Counted from the stretch's first letter, positions 25,048 to 33,666 are shown. The stretch is 55,516 nt of DNA from Nocardia vermiculata NBRC 100427 (GCF_001613265.1 NZ_BDCA01000039.1:1-55516), one strand, 5' to 3'. The notes: generated from the letters alone by a model not told the origin. Made by a program: numbers and translations.

Positions 25048-26820
25048 ATGGCCGAATCCAGCGGGACCGACAGCCGCCCGCTTCTCGGGCGAATCTCGCT
25101 GCCGAACCTGCTGGCCGCACAGGCGTTGGGGCTGGTAGTCGGCATAATCGTGCTGGTGGTCGGTGTACCGGGCTGGTATGCGCTCGCGGCCGCGATCGTG
25201 GCCGGATTGCTGCTGCTGATCCCGATCGGCAAGCGCACCGTCGCCTCGTGGCTCGCCACCCTGTGGCGCTATTTCACCCGGCAGCAGTACGACCTCGGCG
25301 ACACCGTCGACTTCCGCGGCCCGGACGACAAGTCTCTGGGGTTGTACTGGGAGGGCAGCCGAGTCGTCGCGGTCGTCGAGGTACTGCCCCCGAAGGGCGG
25401 TCTGACCCGTATCGACCGCAATACCGTGCACGCATCGCATCTGCTGCCGCTCCCCGAGCTGGCGCAATGCCTGACCCAGCACGACATCCAGCTCTCCGGC
25501 ATCGACATCATCAGCCACGGTCACCGCAGTCGTTCCGGCACGCCCGCCGGGCCGATCTACGAATCACTACTCGGCCCGCTGCCCGCCACTGCGCACCGAA
25601 CCGTATGGCTCGCAATCAGTTTCGACACACTGGCCTGCCCGGAAGCAGCCGCCCGGCGCGGCGGTGGCACCGAGGGCGCCGGCCGCGCAGTGACCATCGC
25701 GACCCAGCGCATCGTGCGGGCGCTCGAGGATGCCGATTGCGCGTCCCGCGTGCTCACCGCACCGGAGATTCGCAAGGCGGTCTGGCAGATCAGCGGCGGC
25801 ACCGACCCACGTGAACTGACCCATCGCTGGCGCTACACCGAGCTCGCGAACAGCGTGAACGTCGGTGCCGCAGTGGATCCCAAGCAATTGGGTTCGGATC
25901 TGCTGGCACAGTTGTGGGTGGCCCCGTCACGCGGCACCACGGTGGCAGTCCGGCTGCGGCCGGGCAGTACCGCCGACACCGTGAATATCGGGGCCGCATG
26001 GCGGTTGACCGCGCGTGAGCTGCCGGAGAAGATCACCCGCAAGGGCATGGTCTCGCTGAACGGCCGCCATCGGCAGAGCCTGCTGGCCCATCTGCCGATC
26101 GCCGTGCCCGGCGTGGACCACACCGTCCCGATGAGCCAGTATCCGATCGATGTGGTCGGCGTACTCCACCTGCCGTCCTCGGGCTGCGGTCAGCTGATCG
26201 GTTCCGACGAGGAAGGCAACGGTGTCGCCATCCGGCTTGTCGGCCAGGGTATTTCGTCGGTCTACGTGGCCGGTGAGCTGTACCTGGCTCAGCAGCTGGT
26301 GTTCCGCGCGCTGGCCGTGGGTGAACGCATTCTGATCCGTACCGACCGGCCGCAGGCCTGGGAGCAGCTGGTCTCCACCATCGGCAATCCCGAGCGGCTG
26401 GCCGTCGCCGCCGAAACGCATCAAAGCGATGCCGGCTTCACCGCCGCAGTGGTAGACGGCGTGCTCGCCCCCGCCCCACATGCCGGCGTAACCACCATCT
26501 ACATGGCTGGTGATCCGAGGAGTCTGCCGGCGGCCAAGCCGGATCTGTCCATCCATCAGCCCGGCGCGATCGGCAATCACGTGGTGCTGCGAACCGGCAC
26601 CACGCAGGTCGAACTGACGCTCGTCTCGATTCCACGGGAAACGACCTATATCGGCGATCCGCGTTCGCGACGTCCGGCACCGCAGCAGCAACCCCGTCCG
26701 CCTCAGCAGCAGCACCCACCCCAGCAGCGCCCGCCGCAACAGCGGCACCCGCAGCAGCCACGACCACCACAGCAGCGCCCGCCCCAGCAGCATCCCCCGC
26801 TTCCCCACGGACGCAGGTAG
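25048..26820 (+). CDS. eccE: EccE, ESX core component, locus 1, with Pro/Gln tail
   Basis: 590 residues from ATG 25048, with GGGGGACG upstream. Two transmembrane helices lie near the N-terminus (~21-40, 45-61), followed by a cytosolic domain containing LGLYWEGSRVVAVVEV, GPIYESLLGPLPATAHRTVW and HVVLRTG, all EccE features. The last ~45 residues are an unusual run of PQQRP-type repeats that could be a flexible binding tail. Mycobacterial ESX-4 in M. tuberculosis lacks eccE, while M. abscessus ESX-4 is reported to have one, so this locus is of the fuller type. It is divergent from eccB. Confidence 0.9.
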   Translation: MAESSGTDSRPLLGRISLPNLLAAQALGLVVGIIVLVVGVPGWYALAAAIVAGLLLLIPIGKRTVASWLATLWRYFTRQQYDLGDTVDFRGPDDKSLGLYWEGSRVVAVVEVLPPKGGLTRIDRNTVHASHLLPLPELAQCLTQHDIQLSGIDIISHGHRSRSGTPAGPIYESLLGPLPATAHRTVWLAISFDTLACPEAAARRGGGTEGAGRAVTIATQRIVRALEDADCASRVLTAPEIRKAVWQISGGTDPRELTHRWRYTELANSVNVGAAVDPKQLGSDLLAQLWVAPSRGTTVAVRLRPGSTADTVNIGAAWRLTARELPEKITRKGMVSLNGRHRQSLLAHLPIAVPGVDHTVPMSQYPIDVVGVLHLPSSGCGQLIGSDEEGNGVAIRLVGQGISSVYVAGELYLAQQLVFRALAVGERILIRTDRPQAWEQLVSTIGNPERLAVAAETHQSDAGFTAAVVDGVLAPAPHAGVTTIYMAGDPRSLPAAKPDLSIHQPGAIGNHVVLRTGTTQVELTLVSIPRETTYIGDPRSRRPAPQQQPRPPQQQHPPQQRPPQQRHPQQPRPPQQRPPQQHPPLPHGRR

Positions 26821-26991
26821 ATCCGGGCCGGCACGGCACCGGCACAGTAGGGTGCGGCCACCTCTGCATCGTGCGCGGTGGACAAGCCGGTACGGTGCGG
26901 CCGACTCGGCACCGGGGCCGCGGGACGGTGCCACGACGAGCTCAGCCCTCGACCGGGCAGGCGGTCTCGCCAGCGGTTCGGATCGGTGCCC

Positions 26992-27552
26992 TCAGCCCGG
27001 GTAGGGATCGGCGGCGCGGGCTGCGCGCAGATGCCGCGCCCACCAGGCCCACTGCCGTAGCAGCCGCTGGGCGGCATCGATAGCCGCACCGTCGGCGGTG
27101 TTTCCGTCGGCGTCGAACTTGCGCTTGGCCTCGTGGAAGCTGACGGTGTCGCGAATCGACACCATGTGGATCTCAGCGACTACCTGGCGCAACTGCTCGA
27201 TGGCACGCAGCCCGCCGGAGAGACCGCCGTAGCCGACGAATCCGATGGGTTTCGCACGCCATTCGCGCTTCACACTGTCGAGTGCGGTCTTCAGCGCGGC
27301 AGGATAGCCGTGGTTGTATTCTGAGGTGACGACCACGAAGCCGTCCGCGGCACCGACGCGGTTTCGGAACGCCTCGACCTCGGGAGTGGAGGTCAGGTCG
27401 GTGGGCAGCGAGGTATGCGCCAGATCGATGACCCCGATATCCAGCTCGTCCTCGGACCGGGCCGTGCGCAGGAACCATTCGGCCACGACCGGTGCGAAGC
27501 GTTCGGGTCGCACACTGGCGACAATGACTTCCAGCCGCAGTCGGTCTTCCAT
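26992..27552 (-). CDS. NAD(P)H-dependent FMN reductase-like oxidoreductase
   Basis: 186 residues. Flavodoxin-like fold with N-terminal VIVASVRPERFAPVVAEWF and the family hallmark TSEYNHGYPAALKTALD, which contacts the flavin. A glycine-rich GYGGLSGGLRAIEQLR segment follows. Such enzymes reduce FMN or quinone-like acceptors with NAD(P)H; the exact substrate is not evident. It is cytoplasmic, with no signal peptide. It is convergent with eccE and separated from it by 171 bp in which nothing is recognised. A Trp-rich C-terminus (RQWAWWARHL) is unusual but not diagnostic. Confidence 0.88.
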   Translation of the reverse strand: MEDRLRLEVIVASVRPERFAPVVAEWFLRTARSEDELDIGVIDLAHTSLPTDLTSTPEVEAFRNRVGAADGFVVVTSEYNHGYPAALKTALDSVKREWRAKPIGFVGYGGLSGGLRAIEQLRQVVAEIHMVSIRDTVSFHEAKRKFDADGNTADGAAIDAAQRLLRQWAWWARHLRAARAADPYPG

Positions 27553-27673
27553 GCAACCAGCCTAGTTCGCAGGGCCGCTGCGCCGGGCCGTCGGACGTGC
27601 AGAATAATCGACCGCGATATTCGACCGCTATGGCCGAGGGCCGCTACGGAACGAAACGGGAGGGGACGCGCTC

Positions 27674-28654
27674 GTGATCGTCGGGCACTGGTTGCTGATC
27701 GAAACACTCGACGTTCCCACCACGTGGTCTGTGCTCGGTGTGGACACCGCACCACGGCACTGGAAGTCACTGGCACGCACCGTTCCCCCGCGGCTGATGC
27801 CGATTCTCACCGCCGCCGCGGCGCACGGGAAGACGGTCGAACGCCGGTTGCCGAAATCCCGTCATCCCTGGTCGGAATGCTTCGCCCGCGCCGTTACACT
27901 GCCGGGCCCCGATGAGCGGGTGCATGCGGTGCAGATGTGGGTGGGTCACGACGACCCGCCTGCGCCACCGCCGGTCGCCACCCATTTGTTGGATGCCCGC
28001 ACCCGGCGCAACGAGATTCGCCCGGCGGGCCTGGGCGCGGCCTTCGACCGCAACCGCACGGTGTGGGTCGGGGCGGAATCGTTCGAGCACGTGGAGCGTT
28101 TCGACGAGGCATTGGATCTGGCGGTGGTGGTGTCTCGCGCCGTGCCGGGATCTCGATGGTCCGGTGAGCTGTGTGTACGCACACCCGCCGGCCTGCGCAC
28201 GCTCATGATGAGTACCCGCAACTCGGTCGCCGCGCCGTATCTGTGGCGCAGCGTATTCGCCGATGTCACCGAAAGTGTGGCGCCGCAGGAGAAATCGTTC
28301 GAGGCGGCCTCCGTCGATACGCTGGTGAGCCGCAATCCGCGCATGTATCTGGCGGTGCTCGAAACCGACCGAGGGCGGCTGATCCGCTGGGTCAGCCGGC
28401 CGGTGCCGGGACTGAACTGGACCGGCGACACCGATGAACGCACCCTGCCGCATCCAGATGATCTACCTCGAATTATGGAGGCGCGCCGGGCAATTCGTGA
28501 AGGTGCGCCGTCGTGGTCGCTACCGGAGGTACGGCTCGCGGCCGTCGACGGTGGCTGGATCACCGTCGATGCCGAGATATCCCCGCTCCCCTACGGGCCG
28601 GGCAGCGCCACCCCACACTTCGCCCTGGCCCGGCTCGACCTGCGAGACCCCTGA
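27674..28654 (+). CDS. Conserved protein of unknown function, possible GAF/PAS-like
   Basis: 326 residues from GTG 27674, with GGGAGGGGA upstream. No signal peptide or membrane helix. The C-terminal part (VDGGWITVDAEISPLPYGPGSATPHFALARLDL) and middle (AVVVSRAVPGSRWSGELCVRT, VAAPYLWRSVFADVTES) recall small actinobacterial GAF/PAS-like proteins, from memory labelled DUF5593, but I cannot confirm this. No catalytic motif stands out. It lies between FMN reductase and MTA phosphorylase, divergent from the former and convergent with the latter. Confidence 0.65.
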   Translation: MIVGHWLLIETLDVPTTWSVLGVDTAPRHWKSLARTVPPRLMPILTAAAAHGKTVERRLPKSRHPWSECFARAVTLPGPDERVHAVQMWVGHDDPPAPPPVATHLLDARTRRNEIRPAGLGAAFDRNRTVWVGAESFEHVERFDEALDLAVVVSRAVPGSRWSGELCVRTPAGLRTLMMSTRNSVAAPYLWRSVFADVTESVAPQEKSFEAASVDTLVSRNPRMYLAVLETDRGRLIRWVSRPVPGLNWTGDTDERTLPHPDDLPRIMEARRAIREGAPSWSLPEVRLAAVDGGWITVDAEISPLPYGPGSATPHFALARLDLRDP

Positions 28655-28667
28655 CAACCCCGCCGGG

Positions 28668-29477
28668 TCAGGGCAGTTCGAACGGCAGCGCCACGCCGGC
28701 ATGCGCGGTGCAGTCCGGGCAGGTCTGCTCGCTGTCCACAGCGGCGACAGCGCGACGCACCAATGTCTTGAACGGCACCATGTTCCGTTCGAATTCGGCG
28801 AATACCGCGGCAGTGCTCACCCCGTCGCCCGATTCCAGCCCCGCATCCAGATCTGTCACCAAAGCGATTGCCGCATAGCACATTTCCAATTCACGGGCGA
28901 GTACCGATTCGGGATAACCGGTCATATTCACAAGTTCCCACCCCTGCCCGGCGAACCAGCGGCTCTCGGCCCGGGTGGAGAAGCGCGGTCCCTGCACGAC
29001 CACCATGGTGGCGGTGTCGTGCAGCGGCAGTTCGGGCACCGCCGACGCGGCGGCCGCGGCCCGCAACTCGGCACAGTAGGGGTCGGCGAACGACACGTGG
29101 ATGCCGCCGTTGTCGAAGTAGGTCTGCTCCCGGCCGGAAGTACGGTCGACCAGCTGATCGGGCACTGCCACGGTGCCGGGTCCCCAGTCGGCTCGCAGGC
29201 TGCCGACCGCACACGGCGCGAAGATCCGGCGCACGCCGATCGAACGCAACGCCCACATGTTCGCCCGGTACGGCACGGTGTGCGGTGAGTACTCGTGTTT
29301 GCGTCCATGCCTCGGCAGGAAGGCGACCCGGCGCCCCTCGACCGTTCCGACGGTGATCGGCGCAGCCGGCATGCCGTACGGGGTCTCGATCTCGAGGGTC
29401 GTCGCGTCGTCACCAAAGAAGTCGTAGAAGCCGCTACCGCCGATGATGGCCAGCGCGGGACCGGGAACCGAACTCAT
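28668..29477 (-). CDS. mtnP: 5'-methylthioadenosine phosphorylase
   Basis: 269 residues from ATG 29477; a longer frame has no supported start. It catalyses phosphorolysis of methylthioadenosine to adenine and methylthioribose-1-phosphate in methionine salvage. Family motifs in order: AIIGGSGFYDF (phosphate loop), LPRHGRKHEYSPHTVPYRANMWALR, the substrate-binding stretch TMVVVQGPRFSTRAESRWF, and NMTGYPESVLARELEMCYA. The last includes the purine-site NMTGYPE. S-methyl-5'-thioinosine or related nucleosides are alternative substrates. It is divergent from csoR, and the csoR operator lies 77 bp upstream of its start. Confidence 0.9.
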   Translation of the reverse strand: MSSVPGPALAIIGGSGFYDFFGDDATTLEIETPYGMPAAPITVGTVEGRRVAFLPRHGRKHEYSPHTVPYRANMWALRSIGVRRIFAPCAVGSLRADWGPGTVAVPDQLVDRTSGREQTYFDNGGIHVSFADPYCAELRAAAAASAVPELPLHDTATMVVVQGPRFSTRAESRWFAGQGWELVNMTGYPESVLARELEMCYAAIALVTDLDAGLESGDGVSTAAVFAEFERNMVPFKTLVRRAVAAVDSEQTCPDCTAHAGVALPFELP

Positions 29478-29553
29478 GGTCCCGATTCTCTCGTACGGGG
29501 TGCAGACGTGCGGAATCGGCTGGTCCGGCGCTGACAATCCCGCAACTTTCCTG

Positions 29554-29568
29554 TACCCTAGGGGGGTA
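29554..29568 (+). promoter_or_regulatory. Likely CsoR operator
   Basis: TACCC (29554-29558) and GGGTA (29564-29568) form an inverted repeat around TAGGG, in the G-rich style of CsoR-family operators. It is 22 bp before the first possible CsoR start, so binding would block the csoR promoter. Copper or another metal would relieve it. Confidence 0.7.
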
Positions 29569-29589
29569 TTAGACCGAAGGCGGGCGTGA

Positions 29590-29946
29590 GTGGACGTGCA
29601 TGCAGAGACGGGCAGCAGTGAGGAAGAGCCGGTGACCGAGGACCAGAACAACACCCAGCATCACACGCACGGCTACATCACCGCCAAGGACGATTACCTC
29701 AAGCGCCTGCGCCGCATCGAAGGACAGTCGCGTGGCCTGCAGCGCATGGTCGAAGAGGAAAAGTACTGCATCGACATTCTCACCCAGGTCTCGGCCATGA
29801 CCAAGGCGCTACAGGCCGTCGCGATGGGGTTGCTCGAGGATCACATCAGCCACTGTGTGGTCGATGCCGCGGTGCAGGGCGGGCCGGAGGCGGAGGCCAA
29901 GATCAAGGAGGCCACCGACGCCATCGCCCGGATGGTCCGCTCCTGA
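29590..29946 (+). CDS. csoR: CsoR-family metal-sensing repressor
   Basis: 118 residues from GTG 29590. A GTG at 29632, preceded by GAGGAAGAG, is an equally good start and gives a 104-residue protein closer to the usual length. The all-helical DUF156 fold is clear: LKRLRRIEGQSRGLQRMVEEEKYC, then Cys, His 25 residues later and Cys four residues after that (HISHC). This is the Cu(I)-binding C-H-C set of M. tuberculosis CsoR. An N-terminal His-rich stretch (QHHTHGY) may also contact metal. An operator-like TACCC/GGGTA repeat upstream suggests autoregulation. No copper exporter gene is adjacent, so targets must be elsewhere. Confidence 0.88.
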   Translation: MDVHAETGSSEEEPVTEDQNNTQHHTHGYITAKDDYLKRLRRIEGQSRGLQRMVEEEKYCIDILTQVSAMTKALQAVAMGLLEDHISHCVVDAAVQGGPEAEAKIKEATDAIARMVRS

Positions 29947-29959
29947 TCCGCCCGCACTC

Positions 29960-30802
29960 TCACACCCGAGCGGTCACAACCGGCGCGAGTGCACGCAGCA
30001 CGCCCATATGGTCCTTGTCGGTGACCTGAATGGCGATCTGATCGGCGCCGACGCGCAGATGTTCGACCAGCCCGTCGGCGATTCGGTCGGCGGTCCCGTG
30101 CAGCACCAGCGCATCGATCAGACGGTCGCTGCCGGGCGGGGCCACATCCTCTTCCGCGAAACCGAGCCGACGCAGATTCGACACGTAGTTGCGCAGGCTC
30201 AGATAGAACTCGGCGCGTGGCCGGGCGGTTGCGCGCGCCTGTACCGGATCGGTACTGAACGAGATCTTGTGTTCGGGAACCAGTAGCGCGTCCGGTCCGA
30301 GGATCTCGCGGGCCTGCCGGGTGTGTTCGGCGGTGATCAGATAGGGCAGAGCTCCGGCGGTGCGATCGGCCGCCAACTTCAGCACTCGTGGCCCCAGGGC
30401 TGCCAGCGCGAGCTGCTGCTTCGGCACACCGTGGGCGATGAGGACGTCGGCGTAATCGATCAGCGCGTCGTAGGGCTTGCGGAAGTCGGAATCAGCTTCG
30501 GGATGTCCCGCGCCGAAGCCGAGGATGAACCGGCCCGGAAACTGCCGATCGATCCGGTGAAAGGATTCCGCGACCTGTTCGGCCGGTGCGGACCAGATGT
30601 TCACGATGCTGGTCCCCACCGTCAGGGTGCTGGTCTCACCCAGCAGCGCTTCCACCTCCGGCAGGTCGGCGGGCGGCGAGCCACCCAGCCACAGCGTGCT
30701 GTAGCCGAGCCCTTCCAGTTCACTGGCCTCACCCGGCTCGAAGCCCGTGTAGTAGCGCCAGACGCCGAACGATCCGATTCTGTTGCGTAGAGCTTCAGTC
30801 AT
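29960..30802 (-). CDS. LLM-class oxidoreductase, probably F420-dependent
   Basis: 280 residues from ATG 30802 (MTEALRNRIGSFGVWRYY). Longer in-frame starts lack support. Luciferase-like TIM-barrel motifs are visible: GYSTLWLGGSPPADLPEVEALL, TLTVGTSIVNIW, the flavin-contact GRFILGFGAGHPEAD, and a C-terminal ADGLVEHLRVGADQIAIQV. This pattern is typical of the probable F420-dependent oxidoreductase subfamily common in mycobacteria and nocardiae. The substrate is unknown. It is convergent with csoR and co-directional with the downstream-lying truA operon but separated from it by 70 bp. Confidence 0.85.
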   Translation of the reverse strand: MTEALRNRIGSFGVWRYYTGFEPGEASELEGLGYSTLWLGGSPPADLPEVEALLGETSTLTVGTSIVNIWSAPAEQVAESFHRIDRQFPGRFILGFGAGHPEADSDFRKPYDALIDYADVLIAHGVPKQQLALAALGPRVLKLAADRTAGALPYLITAEHTRQAREILGPDALLVPEHKISFSTDPVQARATARPRAEFYLSLRNYVSNLRRLGFAEEDVAPPGSDRLIDALVLHGTADRIADGLVEHLRVGADQIAIQVTDKDHMGVLRALAPVVTARV

Positions 30803-30872
30803 AGTCCGTGCGAACCGAGCTACGCGGGCGAGTATTCCGGGCCCGGCCGCACCGCCACGGAACGCCCCGGTG

Positions 30873-31820
30873 TCAGTCTCCGCAACAACCGCCCGACGGG
30901 GGGAGCGTGCGCAGCTCCCGGGTTTCGACATTCCGGGCGGCGAGATCGGCATCGGCCGGGTAGTCCACCGCGATCAGACTCAGGCCGTGCGCGGGGGCGA
31001 CGGTAACCGAACTGGACCGTTGACGTTCCGCGAGCAGCCCTTGCACCCACTCCGGGTCGCGGCGTCCCTCCCCCACTGCCAGCACCGCACCCACCAGGCT
31101 GCGCACCATCGACCAGCAGAAGGCATCAGCACTGACATAGGCGGTCAGCATTCGCGCGGATGCCGTTGCCTCCGCAGCAGCTACCTGTCCGCCGGCAATC
31201 GGTCCGGCCCCCGGATCGGCGTGGGCTCCGCCGAACTCGGACGCCCCGATCGGAGTACTCACCCACTCGAACCGCTGCAATTCACGCACCGTGGTGGCCC
31301 CCTCGCGCCGACGGCAGAATGCGGCGAAGTCGTGCAGTCCCAGCAGCTTTCGCGACGCCTCCCGCATGGCCTCGACATCGACCGCCGGACGGCAGGCGAC
31401 CACACTACGGGTCAGCAGCGGTGGGGCACCGTACGGCGCCGTGGTGAGGCGATAGGCGTAGTGGCGGCGGATCGCAGAGAAACGAGCATCGAATTCCGCT
31501 GGTGCCGTGCGTATTCCGGTAACGCGCACATCTCTGGGCAGGAAACGCGCCAGCCGGTGCAGTAACTTGCCGTAATCCAATTCCGCGGTCGTGTCGAAGT
31601 GAGCGACCTGCCCCTCGGCATGGACCCCAGCATCGGTACGGCCGGCCACGGTGAGCTGAATCGGTTCGCGCAGGACCTTACTCAGCGACTCTTCGAGTAC
31701 TCCCTGGACCGTGCGGAGTCCGGGCTGCCGTGCCCAACCGGTGAAGTCCGTACCGTCGTAGGCGATATCGAGCCGTACTCGAACCGCAACCGCCGTTCGC
31801 TCCGGATCGACCACGATCAC
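30873..31820 (-). CDS. truA: tRNA pseudouridine synthase A
   Basis: 315 residues from GTG 31820, with CAGGAG just upstream. Converts uridines 38-40 of the tRNA anticodon stem to pseudouridine. The catalytic motif GRTDAGVHA, with the essential Asp, is intact. Supporting motifs are YDGTDFTGWARQPGLRTVQG, AIRRHYAYRL and DAFCWSMVRSLVGAVLAVGEGRR. The protein is somewhat longer than the ~270-residue norm, with an Ala/Gly-rich insert around 205-235. It is the last gene of the infA-rplQ-truA block, the same arrangement seen next to ESX-4 in M. tuberculosis. Hairpins upstream suggest reduced read-through from rplQ. Confidence 0.95.
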   Translation of the reverse strand: MIVVDPERTAVAVRVRLDIAYDGTDFTGWARQPGLRTVQGVLEESLSKVLREPIQLTVAGRTDAGVHAEGQVAHFDTTAELDYGKLLHRLARFLPRDVRVTGIRTAPAEFDARFSAIRRHYAYRLTTAPYGAPPLLTRSVVACRPAVDVEAMREASRKLLGLHDFAAFCRRREGATTVRELQRFEWVSTPIGASEFGGAHADPGAGPIAGGQVAAAEATASARMLTAYVSADAFCWSMVRSLVGAVLAVGEGRRDPEWVQGLLAERQRSSSVTVAPAHGLSLIAVDYPADADLAARNVETRELRTLPPSGGCCGD

Positions 31821-31845
31821 AGCAATCTCCTGGCTAATATGAAGA

Positions 31846-31877
31846 GAGCCCGCCGACCCGGAGGGGACGGCGGGCTC
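31846..31877 (-). terminator. Hairpin between rplQ and truA
   Basis: GAGCCCGCCG (31846-31855) pairs perfectly with 31868-31877 over a 12-base loop. On the minus strand it is followed by TCTTCATATT. It may terminate the ribosomal operon or attenuate expression of truA. Confidence 0.65.
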
Positions 31878-31905
31878 ACTCGTGAAATCCCGACGTAAGT
31901 CGAGC

Positions 31906-31928
31906 GGTCCCCGCGCACGGCGGGGACC
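31906..31928 (-). terminator. Second hairpin just after rplQ stop
   Basis: GGTCCCCGC (31906-31914) pairs with 31920-31928 over a 5-base loop, 3 bp after the rplQ stop. With the hairpin 29 bp further on it forms a tandem structure. Confidence 0.55.
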
Positions 31929-31931
31929 AAC

Positions 31932-32447
31932 TCATTCCGCCTTGTTCTCGGCGGGCGCCTCAGCGGCTTCCTCGGCCTTGTCCTCGGCAGGAGCCTCGGT
32001 GGCGGCCTCTTCGGCCTTCTCCTCGGCAGCCTCGGTCTTGGCCTGCTGGGCGGCGACCCGGCGAGCGCGATCGGCCTCGTTGGTCACGGTCTGCTCCCGG
32101 ACCAGCTCGATGATCGCCATCGGCGCGTTGTCACCCTTGCGGGGGACGGTCTTGATGATCCGGGTGTAGCCACCCTCACGGCCCTCGAACGACGGTCCGA
32201 TGGTCGCGAAGAGTTCGTGCACCACATCCTTGTTGCGGATCACCTTGAGCACCTCGCGGCGGTCGGCCAGCGTGCCGCCCTTGGCCTTGGTGACCAGCTT
32301 CTCGGCGTAGGGGCGCAGCGCCTTGGCCTTGGCCTCGGTGGTCGTGATCCGACCGTGCTCGAAGAGCGCCGTGGCCAGATTGGCGAAGATCGCCTTCTGG
32401 TGCGACGCCGACCCGCCGAAGCGAGCACCCTTCTTGGGCTTGGGCAT
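31932..32447 (-). CDS. rplQ: 50S ribosomal protein L17 with acidic Ala/Glu tail
   Basis: 171 residues with AAAGGAGAA upstream. The first ~120 residues are canonical L17: MPKPKKGARFGGSASHQKAIFANLA, then ITTTEAKAKALRPYAEKLVTKAK and GGYTRIIKTVPRKGDNAPMAIIELV. The remaining ~45 residues are low-complexity, built from AEE/EAPAE/DKAEE units, longer than in E. coli (127 residues total) but a known actinobacterial habit. L17 sits at the peptide exit side of the large subunit. It follows rpoA in the operon. Confidence 0.97.
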   Translation of the reverse strand: MPKPKKGARFGGSASHQKAIFANLATALFEHGRITTTEAKAKALRPYAEKLVTKAKGGTLADRREVLKVIRNKDVVHELFATIGPSFEGREGGYTRIIKTVPRKGDNAPMAIIELVREQTVTNEADRARRVAAQQAKTEAAEEKAEEAATEAPAEDKAEEAAEAPAENKAE

Positions 32448-32506
32448 TGGTTGTTCTCCTTTGGGAAGGCCCTCGGTCAGGACACAGCGCTGCGTCCTTC
32501 GAAGGC

Positions 32507-33565
32507 CTAGAGCTGTTCGGTCTCGGCGTAGTCCTGCTCGCCGTTGTCGGTATCGCCGAAGGAGCCGCTGTCACTCCAGGTTCCGGTGGCGGCGTCGTAG
32601 CCGACGACGCTGGACGGATCGAAGGAGGCCGGGCTGTCCTTCAACGACAGGCCGAGCGAATGCAGCTTGACCTTCACCTCGTCGATGGACTTCTGGCCGA
32701 AGTTACGGATATCCAGCAGATCCGACTCGGTCCGCGCAACCAGCTCGCCGACGGTGTGCACACCCTCGCGCTTGAGGCAGTTGTACGAACGCACGGTGAG
32801 GTCCAGATCCTCGATCGGCAGCGCGAACGAGGCGATGTGATCCGCCTCGGCCGGGCTGGGCCCGATCTCGATACCCTCGGCCTCCACGTTCAGCTCACGC
32901 GCCAGGCCGAACAGCTCGACCAGGGTCTTACCGGCCGAAGCCAGCGCATCCCGCGGGGAAATCGAGTTCTTGGTCTCGACATCCAGGATGAGCCGGTCGA
33001 AGTCGGTGCGCTGCTCGACACGGGTGGCCTCGACCTTGTAGGTCACCTTCAGCACCGGCGAGTAGATCGAGTCCACCGGAATCCGGCCGATCTCCGCGCC
33101 CGTCGCCTTGTTCTGGACGGCGGGGACGTAACCGCGACCGCGCTCGACGACGAGCTCGATCTCCAGCTTGCCCTTGTCGTTCAGGGTGGCGATGTGCATA
33201 TCCGGGTTGTGCACGGTCACGCCGGCCGGCGGAACGATGTCACCGGCGGTGACGGCGCCCGGGCCCTGCTTACGCACGTACATGGTGACCGGCTCGTCCT
33301 CTTCGGACGACACGACCAGGCCCTTGAGGTTCAGGATGATGTCGGTGACATCTTCCTTCACACCCGGGACGGTGGTGAACTCGTGCAGCACGCCGTCGAT
33401 ACGGATGCTGGTCACCGCGGCCCCCGGAATCGAGGACAGCAGAGTACGGCGCAGCGAATTGCCGAGGGTGTAACCGAAGCCCGGCTCGAGGGGTTCGATG
33501 GTGAACTTCGAGCGGTTCTCGGCCAGGACCTCTTCGGCCAGTGTCGGTCGCTGTGAAATCAGCAT
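32507..33565 (-). CDS. rpoA: RNA polymerase alpha subunit
   Basis: 352 residues with GGAGGAGAT upstream. N-terminal assembly domain: FTIEPLEPGFGYTLGNSLRRTLLSSIPGAA, which initiates dimerisation. The C-terminal domain that contacts promoter UP elements and activators carries NCLKREGVHTVGELVARTESDLLDIRNFGQKSIDEVK. Length and order are standard. It lies between rpsD and rplQ, with a strong hairpin in the 101-bp gap upstream. No anomaly. Confidence 0.98.
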   Translation of the reverse strand: MLISQRPTLAEEVLAENRSKFTIEPLEPGFGYTLGNSLRRTLLSSIPGAAVTSIRIDGVLHEFTTVPGVKEDVTDIILNLKGLVVSSEEDEPVTMYVRKQGPGAVTAGDIVPPAGVTVHNPDMHIATLNDKGKLEIELVVERGRGYVPAVQNKATGAEIGRIPVDSIYSPVLKVTYKVEATRVEQRTDFDRLILDVETKNSISPRDALASAGKTLVELFGLARELNVEAEGIEIGPSPAEADHIASFALPIEDLDLTVRSYNCLKREGVHTVGELVARTESDLLDIRNFGQKSIDEVKVKLHSLGLSLKDSPASFDPSSVVGYDAATGTWSDSGSFGDTDNGEQDYAETEQL

Positions 33566-33617
33566 GAGGATCTCCTCCTTCAGGGGCGCCCGCTATTTGA
33601 CGCCCACGTACTGGGGT

Positions 33618-33650
33618 GTGGGTGAGCCTCCAACAAGGTGGCTCACCCAC
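33618..33650 (-). other. 11-bp perfect hairpin between rpsD and rpoA
   Basis: GTGGGTGAGCC (33618-33628) pairs with 33640-33650 around an 11-base loop. It sits in the only sizeable gap upstream of rpoA and could be a partial terminator, an RNA-processing site, or an S4-responsive element. Confidence 0.55.
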
Positions 33651-33666
33651 CAGCAGCACGAACGGC

